NCBI GenBank assembly: GCA_949152475.1
Contig: OX424563.1
Coordinates: 3,569,001-3,633,000, forward strand
From: Terebella lapidaria
Lineage: Eukaryota; Annelida; Polychaeta; Terebellida; Terebellidae
Reading direction: 5' to 3'
DNA length: 64,000 nt
The position numbers were made by a program, and so were the translations under genes. The notes beneath the pieces were generated by a model, which was not told where the DNA came from, searched no databases, and saw nothing but the letters and a program-made list of their open reading frames with translations. How positions within the stretch are numbered: position 1 is the stretch's first letter; every line of letters begins with the position of its first letter. This document shows, in pieces, positions 22,039 through 34,930 of the stretch.

Positions 22039-23178
22039 TCAATCAGTTTCCGAGATGCAGCCGATATGTTTCAGGAAGAAACCACGAATGTCACGGAAAA
22101 CACAACACAATTCCGACCGGAATTGTTTGCATGTCATCAAATACACGACAAACTTGCCGCTCCAGTTGATAGTCCGTACCGCTTCTATGAGCACAATGGA
22201 CAGGTTCCATTTGTCCTCGGTTTCGTGAGTTCGTGTATCCAAGAGAAAATCATTGGACGCCCTGACAAAATAGTAAGGCAACTGGCAGGCCAGGAACATG
22301 ATGAGAACCACCAGAAAAGTTTTATCTCGCATCTCCTTGTAGAGAAGATGTCTGCCTTTGATCCGGGTACTGTCGTAGCGCCCGTCGTTGCTAGGATACA
22401 CCATGATGTACGCACGGCGCATGCGCAGTACCTTGCCGAGGCAGACGAAGATAACGAAGGCGGGAAGGATGACGGATACCACCCAGTGGAGTTGCTCCAA
22501 GAAGATTCGAGTTGTCTTCCCCGTCTCGTATCCTTGCAAGTCGTGAGCATTGTACGCGCACATCTCATAATAAAATACAACCTCATCTATCCGGATCTCG
22601 ACGTGTCCGAGACCCCAGGTGAAGAAGTAATGCGAGGTGTAGATGGAGAGTGCGGCCGCTAAAAGGACGAACGTGTCCAAGGCCCTCTGACGCGGGAAAT
22701 ACTTCCATCGGGTTGGTTTGGCCGTCGCTCGACACATCTCGACGGCTATACACACGGTCAGCCAGCTACTCATGTGCATGAAGAAATTGAGCAGGAACTG
22801 GTAGAGTTTACAGCGGGCGTCCGTCTTGCCAATGATGTCCATATAGATGTCTTTCTTCGTCACGCTTGTAAGCCACTGGTTGTTGTTTAGGATGGCCAAT
22901 AGGATGACCACGGTGTCCACTGCGGATAGGGCCATGGGGTACGCACAGAGCCACGTCAGCGGCCTCAGCAGCCGACACATGACGCAGAAACTCAGGGTGT
23001 TCCCCACGACTGCCAGGAGCACATTCAGCAGAGGACAGGTGATCTTCAGGACGTAAATCACCGAGGTGTACGTGTCGGATCCGTCATCGAACCCTGAGTA
23101 ATAATCGAAGCCATCATCGTAATAATAATCGCCGTCCGGACCTTCCATTATGTGAGGTTTTGGTTTACGGTATGCCAA
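22039..23178 (-). CDS. Intronless class A (rhodopsin-like) orphan GPCR
   Basis: 379 residues in one exon on the minus strand. Seven hydrophobic segments lie near residues 38-65, 78-97, 124-147, 167-187, 231-250, 286-305 and 327-348. Family landmarks: Gly-Asn in segment 1 (59-60), Asp88 in segment 2, Cys123 and Cys207 for the extracellular disulphide, and CQLP in segment 6 (298-301). The pattern and intronless gene resemble FMRFamide/peptide-type receptors of invertebrates; the ligand is unknown. Oddities: the DRY site reads Glu-Met-Cys (147-149), so the usual Arg is missing, and the NPxxY-type site reads Lys-Phe-Val-Val-Tyr (342-346), lacking the usual Asn. The N-terminus (residues 12-37) is packed with Asp and Tyr and could be tyrosine-sulphated. 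Met11 is an alternative start. Convergent with the reeler gene, 380 bases apart. Confidence 0.85.
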   Translation of the reverse strand: MAYRKPKPHIMEGPDGDYYYDDGFDYYSGFDDGSDTYTSVIYVLKITCPLLNVLLAVVGNTLSFCVMCRLLRPLTWLCAYPMALSAVDTVVILLAILNNNQWLTSVTKKDIYMDIIGKTDARCKLYQFLLNFFMHMSSWLTVCIAVEMCRATAKPTRWKYFPRQRALDTFVLLAAALSIYTSHYFFTWGLGHVEIRIDEVVFYYEMCAYNAHDLQGYETGKTTRIFLEQLHWVVSVILPAFVIFVCLGKVLRMRRAYIMVYPSNDGRYDSTRIKGRHLLYKEMRDKTFLVVLIMFLACQLPYYFVRASNDFLLDTRTHETEDKWNLSIVLIEAVRTINWSGKFVVYLMTCKQFRSELCCVFRDIRGFFLKHIGCISETD

Positions 23179-23779
23179 AAGGTAAATCTGCTTTCTCTTC
23201 GCTTTTGGGATGAGATTTGAAATGCAAATGAATCATTCAGAGACAGAAATTAGGACATGTAGCACAAGTTCGCTTACTACTCGTGAACAATACACCTATA
23301 TTCCACCTCCGGGTTCAAATTCAGATCATAATATATTATAACTAACAGATGGTGAGGTAGTTTATGTGGAAATATGCGGGACAAAATATCAAGCAGTAAA
23401 CAGTGAACATGTTTCATTATATTAAAAAAATATTTATCTGGCGAGTTCAGTCGATGTTCGTTATCCTATTTATTTGATAAATCCAGCATTATAATAAAGA
23501 TCGTCACTACGATGATTTATGTTAAAATTTGACGTAATACTGCGATTGTATGAGAGGACCAGTACTTTAAACATATTCGGTTTCAATAAACATGTCACTC
23601 TCGTTGACAAGCACTGCATTGGGCTTGAAGCCCGTCCTAGCAGCGCACTACGGAGCCACTAGGGGAGACACCTGAATTGGTAAAACAAAATTTCGCGTAC
23701 CATCACCATCTTTTGCATGGTGTTTCCTCGCGATCTTTGCGTTCTCTTGCGATAACCTCACATTTATTCGTGATTTTTT
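23179..23779. other. Spacer upstream of the GPCR gene
   Basis: 5' flank of the GPCR on the minus strand. No gene or clear promoter element identified. Confidence 0.35.
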
Positions 23780-24065
23780 TTACCTGCGAGGAGAACGTTA
23801 CCCTCGTGAGGAAAACTATTTCCTCCCCCATGACAAAAACCTAGGAAAACGTTACCCTGCGAGGAAAACTATTTCCCACTCGAAAAACTATTTTCTCGCA
23901 AGAAAACCGTTTGTCCCACAAGAAAAATTATTTCCACCGCGTGGGGGAAGGTTTTTTTCGCGAGGGAAACGTTTTCCCCGCAAGGGAAACGTTATCCTTG
24001 CAGGGGAAACGTCCCCCTCACGGGAGAAATAGTCTATCTCATAGTTGAAATAGTTTCCCCCGTCG
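23780..24065. repeat. Degenerate 20-28-bp minisatellite rich in GGGAAACGTT
   Basis: Units such as GCGAGGGAAACGTTTTCCC, GCAAGGGAAACGTTATCC and GCAGGGGAAACGTCCCC follow at 20-21 bases in the right half and at longer, variable spacing in the left half (GCGAGGAAAACTATTTCC). No coding potential. Confidence 0.6.
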
Positions 24066-26367
24066 ATTACATTAATAAATATGATTATTATGCTTCTGGA
24101 GGCCACAAGGAATTTTTTTTTAACATCCGGAACAAAAAATATTTATGTCATATAAGAGCCACCGTAACTATGCCAGTTTGATCAAATTACGTATTGGACA
24201 TAAGCATGAAATATATAAGCATGAATATATGGGCGAAACTCTGCTATTCTGCCATGAATTGACTCGGGATGAAAATAGGTCAATGCATCTGCATCGATCA
24301 ATTTACATTATTTACTCAAATGTAACATCAACAATAAGCATTCAAGGACATCTCAGGTCAAGTTCAAGGTCACCAAAAGATGTTCCATATCAGTACACAC
24401 CTGAGGACGAGTCTATGTACATGTGCTTTCGCCCCAATGCCAACCTTTCTGTCCAAAATATTTTTCAAAGGGTGAAATTATTTTGTTGGTATAGTAATGG
24501 CCCAAAATGGATAGTGACACGATTTTTTCAACGGCCCGTCAAAAAATCAAGATGACCGCCGCACGAATACTAATATCGACGATTCAAGGACAACGAAACT
24601 TACACACGTCATATTGGTACATGAGGGGCATCTTTTGAAACGAAAATCCGATCAGACTGATTTTGAGAAAATGGCCGCCAAAAATGGAAACCAAAATTTC
24701 ATAATTATATGTAATACCAGCCAACCAACGGATCAACCACTCCAAACCACCCTGACCAACATATCATCCCTTCCGATGAGCCCGAATTAGCATGTCAGAA
24801 CCACAGACCGGTTTTCCACTCACACATGACCCCACGAGGATAATCCCCGAAGACCTCAGGACTGTCACAAACCTCCATGTAAAAGACATGGACCTTTCCA
24901 CACAGAATTGCAAGATAGTCCAGGACCGCCCCGAATGACCTGGGTAATGAATCTGACTCATTTAATCAGGATGGTGGCAGAACGGTATGAGCCCATCATA
25001 GAGCCAACACAGACCTTATTAAAGACCAGAAAAAATACGAGTTCTTGCCCGCTCATACCAATTCTTGCCCGCTCATCAACGATATTTTTTCTGAGTTCGC
25101 TATGGTGTCCAGTTGGTCCGTGAGGGTTTTCATACATTTATCCCCATTCCATCAAAAAATTCGGAGTCAATCAACTGAATGACCTTTGACCTAGGTCTCG
25201 AGTGTTTCAACATGTTCAAGTCAGCCCCGAAACGATGAAAAAAGGAATGCTAGTATTCTAAGGAAGTGATCCTGGATATGGATGTCGGGGGGTGGGGGGG
25301 CTTTTGTCGGTTTTGGCTTTTGCACTCAAACACCATGAAGTGCTTTCACCATACCCATCTACATGTAGTATGCACACAAAATAATTTTTATAATGGCATT
25401 CACATTTGAAGCGAAGGAATGGTGGATACACGAGGAGCACAAATCATGATATTCACTGACCTTATAGTATCATAAATTTGCGACAAAAGTCACAATTGTT
25501 CCGATAAAATAAAGCGTAAAAAGGATTCAAGTATCATATATATCATGATACTGGTGCCTTATAATTGTAATCAATTGGGAGCATAGCCTTATATTCATGA
25601 TACATGGGGATGGGGGAGGGGGAGGTGGGGTGGGCGGTGTCATACTTTAATTTTGGATCTTGGTAGGGGGTCATAGATTGGCCCCTAATTAATATCGTAT
25701 TTCATTCCCGATGTGGTTCAGTCAGCTGAAATCAACAACTCTCACCTTTACCATGACATCATTACTTTAGCCAGCTTCCGACAGTTATGCTGATATGCGC
25801 AAGTTTTCCAGCGGGTCAAGTGTTTTCCGCGCAATGAGCAGTAAAATACAGACATTGAATACGCGAACGAAAACACAGTGTGCCTTGATATTTATTTAAA
25901 TTCATGATCTAATGATGCCGTAAAATCACAACGATAAGTATCTTTTCTTATCGCAAAATTTATGTGCAAGGAGACGATGGCCTAATTAATATTGGGGACA
26001 AAGTTATAGCTAATGCTTCTATCACTGGATTTTGAATTTAAAGTGATTCACCATTGTCTGGAGGTTGTTGAGCTTTTTCGAGCATCTGCAATTTTCAAAC
26101 AGAACATTTGACGAAACGGGAATGAAACAGAAACATACATTTTACTAATGATGTCCACATCACAGCACCAAATCAGATTTATGAAATGGACACTTATCGT
26201 CAACATATTCCATGGTACGTAATCCAGTGAAAGTACTGCTGCCTTTGCAAAGTCCACATTTATAGGTTCCTAGACATGTTCCCCAACTGATCCAGCTGAC
26301 ATATGTTCCACATAGCAAAAACCTATTAGACAGAATCAGCATTAGATTTCCAGAAGGTTTTTCCCAG
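24066..26367. other. Spacer between GPCR and prominin; repeat relics and a G-rich run
   Basis: 24300-24700 contains diverged pieces related to the TGACCT-rich dispersed repeat (TTCAAGGTCA, AATGGCCGCCA). A plus-strand run of G-tracts at 25606-25636 fits the four-tract G-quadruplex pattern. The 136-codon ORF at 24145-24555 lies in repeat-like sequence and is not supported as a gene. The first (signal peptide) exon of prominin should lie here or further upstream but was not identified. Confidence 0.4.
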
Positions 26368-29300
26368 TAGGTGCGTGTGCAGCTGACCCGGAGCTGTCGG
26401 TTCCGGACCTCGAGGACGATGACCTGGGTCACCGCGCCGGCCCGGACAGTGTCGTGGATTGGGCGAGAGGCACCCTGGAGGACCTGTTCGTCTATGCGCA
26501 AGATCTACAATACGAAACTGGTGGGATGGGGACGCTATATACGATGGTGGATAATTTCATCCACACGGTTCAACCTTACGAATTCCCAAAAGGTACGTTG
26601 ATTGCAACATACGGTACGTATATGAGTCGGTAGACCGTTTTTTGTGTTCACCGTAATCGTGCTCTTGCTTTTAGACTTGATTTGGCGATACGTCAGAGAT
26701 CCACCAGCCGACCATTCTGAAGTAGGTTTTTCCCAATTCACCCACAATCATGTACGCGCGATTAAAAACAAAATGAATCATACACATGTACGAATAAACA
26801 CTTAGTATCGTATACTTCACTGTACACATATCCCTCCTCAGTTGCTGCTATACGGCCTGGGGTTCATGGTGTGTCTTGTGTTGGGCCTGCTAGCCGCAAT
26901 CCTGATTCCCACAGCGGGCTGTTGTCTGGGGTGTTGTCAGTGCAAGGGATGTGGCAAGAGGAAACCAAAGGTCCACCCGAGAAAACGAGAGGACTGGTGT
27001 CAAATCACCCTGTCAGTTCTTCTCTTCATGTGCTCAGTCATCATGTTGTGAGTGAACGATATATGGGACATGGGACGTTGTCCTACCTAAAATGGGTAGG
27101 GTAACATACTAGGATTGCAGATCCAAAGCTTCAGCAAATTTTCAGTGAAAGACTCTGTACACATGAACTCACACCAATGTGTGATCTCTGGTGACACTCG
27201 AGAAATGCTGTTTCACTTCAGCGTACAACAGAACCATTATGCACGTCCTATCATAGATATCTTAGATTACACCTGGTACGTTGATACACATACTACAATA
27301 TCATGTATGGTATTTGCCAGTGTGGGAGCCGTGTACATGATCCTCACCAATGAGCACACCCACCAGTCCGTTACCACGCTCGAGCCGCGTGCCACCCAGA
27401 AAGTGGGAGACTTGGAGAACTTCGTCAGAAACTTGAAACACGTGAGCAGCCGAGGTCGAAATGTCCGCCTTGTACATAACTTTCTCCAGATGTGAATTTT
27501 CATAAATTACTCGTTGTTCAATCAGCATTAAAAGTGTAAACCATACTGCTGAATCATATAGATGTTTTCAACTGAGTAATACACCTTGTTGAACTGAATT
27601 TCAGCATTTCGACAAGATAGCTTTTGGAGGATTCCGATTCGCCAGAGCAGTTTTTGCGCGAGATATGGACAGTACGTATACATGTATATTGATGGGTAAA
27701 ATGTTATAATAATATGCATTCCGTTGCAGTTTGATCAACACAAGTGAAATGGTGAAGCTGAAAGGAGACCAAAAATTCAAACAAGACCATATAGCGTCAA
27801 AAGCCCCACATGTGTCATCATGCACGGGCAGACATGTAAAATACTGTACACCTGACAGAAAATAAAAGAACTAATTTAAATAATTGAAATAGATCTGACC
27901 TAATTTCAAACATACCATGCGTAAAGTGTATTCATTGCGGCAATACTCATCCCACTCACACATCAGAGTCTCTACTCAGCTATACATTTGATGTATATCC
28001 GATGTGTAATATTAGATACCGGTAATGAGACTTTGTCTTGTATTGCTAGGTTTGGGGTTTTTGCTGGGAATCCCCACAAGGACAAACCTCGCAGCCAGCA
28101 TCGATGTCACGAGCTTATACTCGGGAATGGATGGATTCGAAAATGGTAAATAGGAAATGAAAAAAGAAGGCATTTTAGACACGACATGTTTCAATATTCG
28201 TCATTCGATACCATGAGTCAACTGCACTCGACTTTTACGAATGCCTCAAGTCCAGTGAACCTCCCCGTAGTTGTCCAGGGTTTGACCGGTGACATGGCAG
28301 TCGTGAACACGACCCTGGTTGTCCTGAGGTCCGAGGCCCTGGATCTGGCCGCACAGCTCCAGGACCTAAAGGACAAGGTTGACACCGCTAAGCTGCTCTG
28401 TCTCCCGCTGTGTCTGCTCGCCAACACCTCCAAACTCAGGCTGGACTTCAACCCGAACTTCGTGCGTGTGACTGGGACATTTTATCCTACTGCTATGTTA
28501 CAGTTTAGCATCAACCCCGTCGCTTGTGATATTGTAGTACTTGTACGGTTTTGGAAATTGCTTGAATTGTTTTCAGTAGGAATAGCTACATTTTACAGTT
28601 CCTATCCCCAGTGACGCGTTGTGTCACGTTGGATATATAGACTTATTTGGTTGGGCTTCGTTTTTCACAACAATATTAATCTTCCTGTTGATATCGCCAA
28701 AATCGTGCCCTAGTTGTGAGAGTTCGATATTTTCACCTGTGTATTTTTGCACAAACTATTTACATCATGATCATGACGTCATTCCTTGGTTCTGTATCTT
28801 ATTCTGACTCGTGAACATTGTATAGAAGTCCATAAGCACGTCGACGCCATATCAGTCTTCCTTATATGTTGGATATTTCTCTCCTCAGTTGCCAGACATT
28901 TCAGTTGAGCTTCAGTCACTGGAACAACTGTCGGCACAGAACTTGTCAAACTTGTTGCAACAGGTCGGTAGGCCTAAATGTGGGTAATCTCGCACGAAAT
29001 AATTTAAACAAGATACTACAAGAAGAAGATATTACAACAAGGCTTTGTTAATTCCCACACAGGCTCGAGCACGATTTCTGTTGGATTTTGAAGATATTCC
29101 ATGGAAGGTGGCGGAGGATCTCACAGACATGAGTAAAAGTCAGTCAATGCACATACCTTACAAAAACATACCTGTATGATAATAAGTCCAAATAAATACA
29201 TTTCAAGCGTGAATGTGGTATATCAAACATACATGTACATATCAGTGTAAACATTATCTGGTATATCGGTATGGTATATCATATTAAATTTCAATAGAAT

Positions 29301-31843
29301 ATAGAATATATGAGTTCGTACAAATGAAAAGACCTTGCAGTAGAACGTAAACTAGTTCATTAAAAAATACTAGTAGATTTCACTAAAATGTTCTCTGGTA
29401 TACATATACATATGGTATACATATGTATATGTGACGTATAAATATGACGATACAGATCTGAACACCAAGATGAGAACGGTGTATGAAGAATTTGTTGATA
29501 CTTTGTCGTTCCTCGAGGAATTTCTAAACAGGGTGGGTACCAAATGAATGCAACAATTAAGTTGTTCGAACTTTCTGCACTTGGGAAAAAATAGTTGTTT
29601 TGTATCGTCTCCTGGCAGTAAACAACATTCTGTATTTCAAGCGATGGTTCTCCGCTGATCTGTTCTCTCTAATAAAACCCGGTAATCAGACGGAGTTACG
29701 TTCGTATTTTCCATGGTTACCTGGATTGTTTGGCAGGTGACAGAACTAGTCCAGAGCATCAAGGCTCTGGTGGCCAGGGTCTCCCCCAGGGCTAATCAGT
29801 ACGAAACCATCAGGTCAGTCTACATCCAGGTCACTGAGACTCACTATAATAAACATACGGGCCCAAGTATCATTCACTGTGCCTTAATACTACTCGTCCA
29901 CTAAATGAATGCCATTTATTCCGTCTGTCACCTTTTAAATCCTTATTGAATATAGAGGAAGGCGCAGTGTATGATACTTGGGCCAACATACGTTCAAAAT
30001 TTCTGAATAAATGGTTTTATTTATCATCTGTTCTTATTTTGTTTCATTTCGCCTGCGTTCGTCAGAGCAGTTGGGTGTTGGCAGTTAGCTTGCTAATGCT
30101 GTTCTTTCTTTTTTCTCTTCTCCTACTCCTCCCCCTTTCCGTGTTCCTGTGCAGGTGGGGTGTGTGTCACGGAGCGGCGGCCCTGATCCTGCTGCTGGCT
30201 ACGCTCCTGGTGGTGGGGCTAGTGTGCGGGGTGGTGGGGATCAGGGCCGTCTCCGCCCCCGTCCCGACAGAGAAGAACAGACTGGCCCACGCCGGGGGCA
30301 ATACACTGCTCGCGTATGTACAATGGCGTACATAAATAATAAATAAACTAATTCTGTAAACTTCCATCTATGGAAACTACATTGTATTCTCTGTGCATCA
30401 CCATATAACATCTTCCAGAGGAAAGAACTAAAGTCATGGCATCAGGAGAACACACAAAATGTATTGAATATATAACAATATATTCATTGAATATCTAAAT
30501 CTACACTCTGTCACTGTCCATGAATGTCTATGTGGAGCATATAACCCAGTAATTCCTGGCCACACTGACAGGTCTGGTGTGCTGACTTTTCTGTTCTCCT
30601 GGTTGTTGGTTCTGGCCCTGACTGTGGAGTTTCTGGTAGCCGCCAACAGTAAGACTCTGGTCTGTGAACCCCTCTCTCAACCTGATCTTGACGCTCTGGA
30701 CGTGAGTATATTTTCACGCATTCAGGGAACAAATTTTACTAAAAATTATTATTATTTTATTATTCTTGCGACGAGGATTCTACTTGCGAGCTGGGGATCC
30801 CGGTCATTGACAGTTATGGTAGTTATCGTTGCTCAATACCCCGGACCGATTAGTCCATTTCGCTTGAACCTGGTCTGTCTTGTCACATGACGTTGAGCTC
30901 GACTGACGAAAATGGAAGCGAATTGCAGCGAAAACTAGTAGTGGGTTAAATTATATATACCACTGCAGATCCTGGAAGGGGAGGGCGGGCTCCTGAAGGA
31001 CGGGTTCTTGATGGCTGATCTGCTCGGGGACGCGACGTTACAGATAACCACTAAACAAGTGCTACGGTGAGAGTATGACTGACAACATGTGTGTCTGATA
31101 TTGGAACGCCCTCGTTAATAGGTTTCTAGGACTTATTTTGGGACTACAAGTTAGAGTTCTTGGATTTCGCTCCGATAGAAAGAAATTCTTACGTCCAGGA
31201 TATATCACAACTAATGACTGAGTTATTTTTTTTTTCAATTCTATTGCGTGTCCACATCAACTATTATACTATTGCATGCTCATATTAGCATCATGCTATA
31301 TTCCAGAGCGTGTCGAGCGAACGAAGCAGCTATAACCGCCCTTGGCCTGGACCGTGTGATGGGACTGGACTCTGCTTTGGACTGGAGAAAGGTTCGATAT
31401 CATTCCATAATACCACGGTATTTGACAATAGACTAGCGAATGATATAGAACACATGCCAAACGATCGAAAAACTGTATTCATACTCGAACTCATGGCCCA
31501 TGGAACGCACGATGCTGTCCAACGGCAACTGTGGTATTTATTGTATTGTTACCAACATAAATTCAATTTTTTGTACGGTTCTGACTATTTACGTAAGTAA
31601 CCCGTGTCCTGTTTCAGCACGTAAATATACCTAATGAGCTGAAGGGTCTGCACGTCAACCTCACCGACATACAGGTGCTAGGTCAGGCAGTGACGGCTTA
31701 CCTGGAAACCTTCCAAACATCTATAGATATAGATCATGCGGGCTTCGTCACCGAGGTGTGTCTTGTCCATGTATCAGTGTGGGTTAAGGTCAATCCCTGA
31801 CATTGAGTTACATTTAATTATTAGTAATCTATGTAGTATGTTT

Positions 31844-31897
<54 letters not shown>

Positions 31898-34800
31898 GCT
31901 CGAGAAAGATACGACGGTGGCCGACTTGCTCAAGTTTCTGATGGAGTTGAGGAATCTGGAGGGTCACCCTATAGCTGGTCCATTGGTATGTTGTACATAC
32001 AGAGTCTATGTGCCAAGAGAGACAGCTAGGAGAACGGAAAGTGCTGACAGAATACATGTATATCCCCTGAAACCAAACCACATTCTGAAACATTACGTCA
32101 ATTCTGAAACAAAGTACGTTCATTTCATTTTCTCACCTTATCGGGTGATTCAGTGCTGCCATCTGGCGAATGTACAAAACAACCATTACAAATGTATTTT
32201 TGAGACATTTTCCAACAGTTTGAACGAGCCGCCGACCAACTTGATGGGATTATCAACGGCATCTTTGGGAGCATCAACGCTAAGAAGGTACTTAAGAATG
32301 TGATCTGCAATGACGCCTTTTTCCTACGTGAAAATGCAATTTTTCAAATGATACATATATTTTATTATTCGCGTGGTTCTCGCCCGTATTTCAGAGTCAG
32401 TTGCAGGACACCGTGACTCTTCTCCTCAACGAGTCTAACTCGGCAAATGTGAGCGCGATTAAAATGACACTAAATTTAATCTTTGCTTTACTAGCATTCC
32501 ACTCAATTTCATGAATTATAATTTTTAATCTATATTTTATCGGTGAATAACAGCTTACTGTGATCGACTTCCGGCGGAAAGCTAAGGATGTCGATGATTT
32601 CATGCACGAGAATGTCTCAGATCTCGTCAGAGAGGTACGCGAGATGAAATACCATTGTCTATCATAACATTTATATGATAATATCCAAATTGCAGAATTC
32701 CACAAACACCTCGGAGTAATTCTTTAATAATAACGGAACTTGGTCGAATCATATTGACGATATCAAAAATAATGCACTGAGATCTGCAGGAATGCTGGGC
32801 CGCGTTCAATATAATATACCACGAGCGTGTTTAGAATCCATTTATAAAACGTTCATTCGACCGATCTTGGCATATGGGGATAAAATCTTTGATTCACCTT
32901 CTCAATGGCATATTCAAGTAAAAAGAACCATATATTTTTTTATTGTACAGCATCGTAAATGATCTGACCCCGGAATACCTAGGGGCATTAGGGCCAAGCT
33001 GGCATGCCCATTCATAACTTAAGAAATCAGGAAATTCTACGTCTCATGTTCGGCCGAACAACTACATTACAATTTTTTCCTCAAACAATTGAATACTGGA
33101 ATAATCAGATTAGCTCCATAAGGAATAACTCTACCTTGACCACATTCAAGGCAAAGTTCTTCAACTTGAAGCAAAGTTTCGAAGTCGTTTATAGCCTGTA
33201 GCAATTTGAATGCATACAACGGTTTATTTATCACGCATTCAAATAGAATGAGCTAATAAGGAGTTTCATACACTGCGAATACAATCGAATGATGTACATG
33301 CATGTTCAAGAGAAAAGTGCAACGCTTGAACCTATGCCAGAAAATGTTAATGGTGTTTAATATAACAGTCGCACGTTATGACTGGCGACTACCTAACAAC
33401 TCACGTTTCGAGTGCGCACCATTGTCACCCATTGCCATATTGTGCCAGTTGATTCCTGTTGTCCAGCTAGTTCCAATCTATTATGTACAGAATGGTCCAC
33501 GAAGCGCAGTTACTTTAAGTACATTTTGGATTCACTGACTATCATAATATGTCATGTTGACATGTGATGAAATAACATATAAGTAGAATTATTTTTGTAT
33601 GTTTAAAAGAAATAACAAAATCTTTGTATAATATGTAAAACTTCAATAAGTGTCCTTGCTCATTCACAGCAGGGTTTATTCCTACAAAATCGACTCGAGG
33701 CGATGGTCGATTCCTTCGTGGCTTACGCCAATCTTAGTGTGAGTGAACGCACTGTATGTGTTTGTTCAAAAACAAAAACACGATATCTGGATATTACCGA
33801 CGTCCTACAGAAGGACAATAACAAGTAATGGCAGTTGTTGATTTATGAGATTTGCTGCTTGTTTTCAGATATATAACGACATAGGAGGCTGCGAGCCGGT
33901 GTACAAGCTCTATGAATCTCTGGTGGTCATTGGGCTCTGCAACCATATCGTAGATTCTGTGGTAATTACATCGTTCTGAAAATTACAGACAGTGGAGACA
34001 CTTCAGATAATGAATGTCTCATTTTCCACACCAAAAAAAGATATTCCTTTACACAACAGAGCTGCACAACTTGAGCACTGCCGCAAGGTCGTATATTGGC
34101 ATCTGATATACTATTACAGAATGCTACTTGGTTCCCGCTAGGTATCGCTGTATTTGCGATGATACCGAGTTTGATATTCGGCATGGAACTGTCAAAGTTA
34201 TTGAGGAGAAAGGAAACTGCTGTACATTTGGACAGTCCGTGAGTAAATCATGTTTAATCCTAACACAGATGATCTGATCAAGAACGTCACATCATCTAAT
34301 TAACCGAAGATGCTCTATGATACAGTAGACCTAAACGTATGGTCGATAACATAAAATCGTAATCAGTAAAACATGTCAAAAGATAAACGGAATACAGTCA
34401 ACCCTAATACAGTCAAATACATATTTCGTCTACTTGTTTGAAAATAACAATCCCCACATTACACCTTTGTTTCCCAGCACACGTGCTCTTGCTAAAACAG
34501 TGCCCATGTTTGCCAGGTGAGTCTTGATTGTCTCCTTATGTTATATAGAAACACATATGTTTGAACATATGCAGATTGTATAAAATAAAATATGTGACAT
34601 ATATTCATTATATATATTTATGGATTCATTAAATTATATCAAAAAATATGTGAGGCCTATGGATATTTTCACATTTATAATGTTTTCACATTAATAAAAC
34701 GATGGGTCAATTTATAGCCGCAAAGTGGCTCCGCGCTGGTATGTATACACAGTGACTGTTTGTTGTCATGCAGGGCATCTATCAAGCAGAATAGTGCGAT

Positions 34801-34930
34801 TTGCAAGCACCGAGACAAAAATTCATCAATGTTCAATCAAACACCAATTGTGATTTTTAACAGTCCAACAGTGATCAGCTCATATCGTATTTTTCATGCA
34901 AATATTTGGAATTACTGGATATTACACTGA
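26368..34930 (+). CDS. PROM1-like: Prominin (pentaspan membrane glycoprotein), about 25 exons, signal exon not found
   Basis: Prominins mark membrane protrusions and bind cholesterol. Exons in phase: 26383-26592 (or from 26368), 26675-26721, 26842-27047, 27321-27441, 27605-27671, 28050-28145, 28256-28461, 28889-28963, 29063-29138, 29456-29532, 29737-29813, 30155-30313, 30572-30701, 30969-31066, 31307-31391, 31618-31755, 31899-31985, 32219-32287, 32395-32448, 32554-32634, 33670-33738, 33869-33961, 34120-34238, 34478-34516, and a likely last exon 34774-34930. About 880 residues, near the family norm. Membrane segment 1 is followed by the Cys cluster GCCLGCCQCKGCGKRKP; segments 2 (third and fourth exons), 3 and 4 (30155-30701) and 5 (34120 exon) complete the five passes, with two large extracellular loops (VQGLTGDMAVVN, ACRANEAAITALGLD). 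The vertebrate paralogue it matches best is not decidable here. No frameshift seen. Confidence 0.92.
31845..31898 (+). repeat. (ATT)n microsatellite forming a prominin 3' splice site
   Basis: About 17 ATT units run directly into ATTAG, whose AG is the acceptor of the prominin exon at 31899. The usual pyrimidine tract is thus replaced by the microsatellite. Confidence 0.8.
32714..33200 (+). mobile_element. Decayed LINE ORF2 3' end in a prominin intron
   Basis: In frame from about 32725, translation gives TWSNHIDDIKNNALRSAGML, then LESIYKTFIRPILAYG. After a gap, it gives IVNDLTPEYL and then, in another frame, NLRNQEILRLMFGRTTTLQF with EYWNNQISSI. This is the post-reverse-transcriptase C-terminal region typical of Jockey/CR1/L2-type LINE ORF2 proteins. 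Frames are broken by shifts and a deletion, so it is a 5'-truncated relic in the sense orientation of the host gene. Confidence 0.75.

Noticed and set aside
22066-22662. 198-codon ORF antisense to the GPCR
   Set aside because: A shadow of the receptor coding strand; no domain of its own.
24145-24555. 136-codon plus-strand ORF
   Set aside because: Overlaps diverged pieces of the TGACCT-rich dispersed repeat and has no recognisable domain.
29400-29440. TATACATATG-rich palindromes in a prominin intron
   Set aside because: Simple AT-alternating sequence; no boundary or second copy to support an element.
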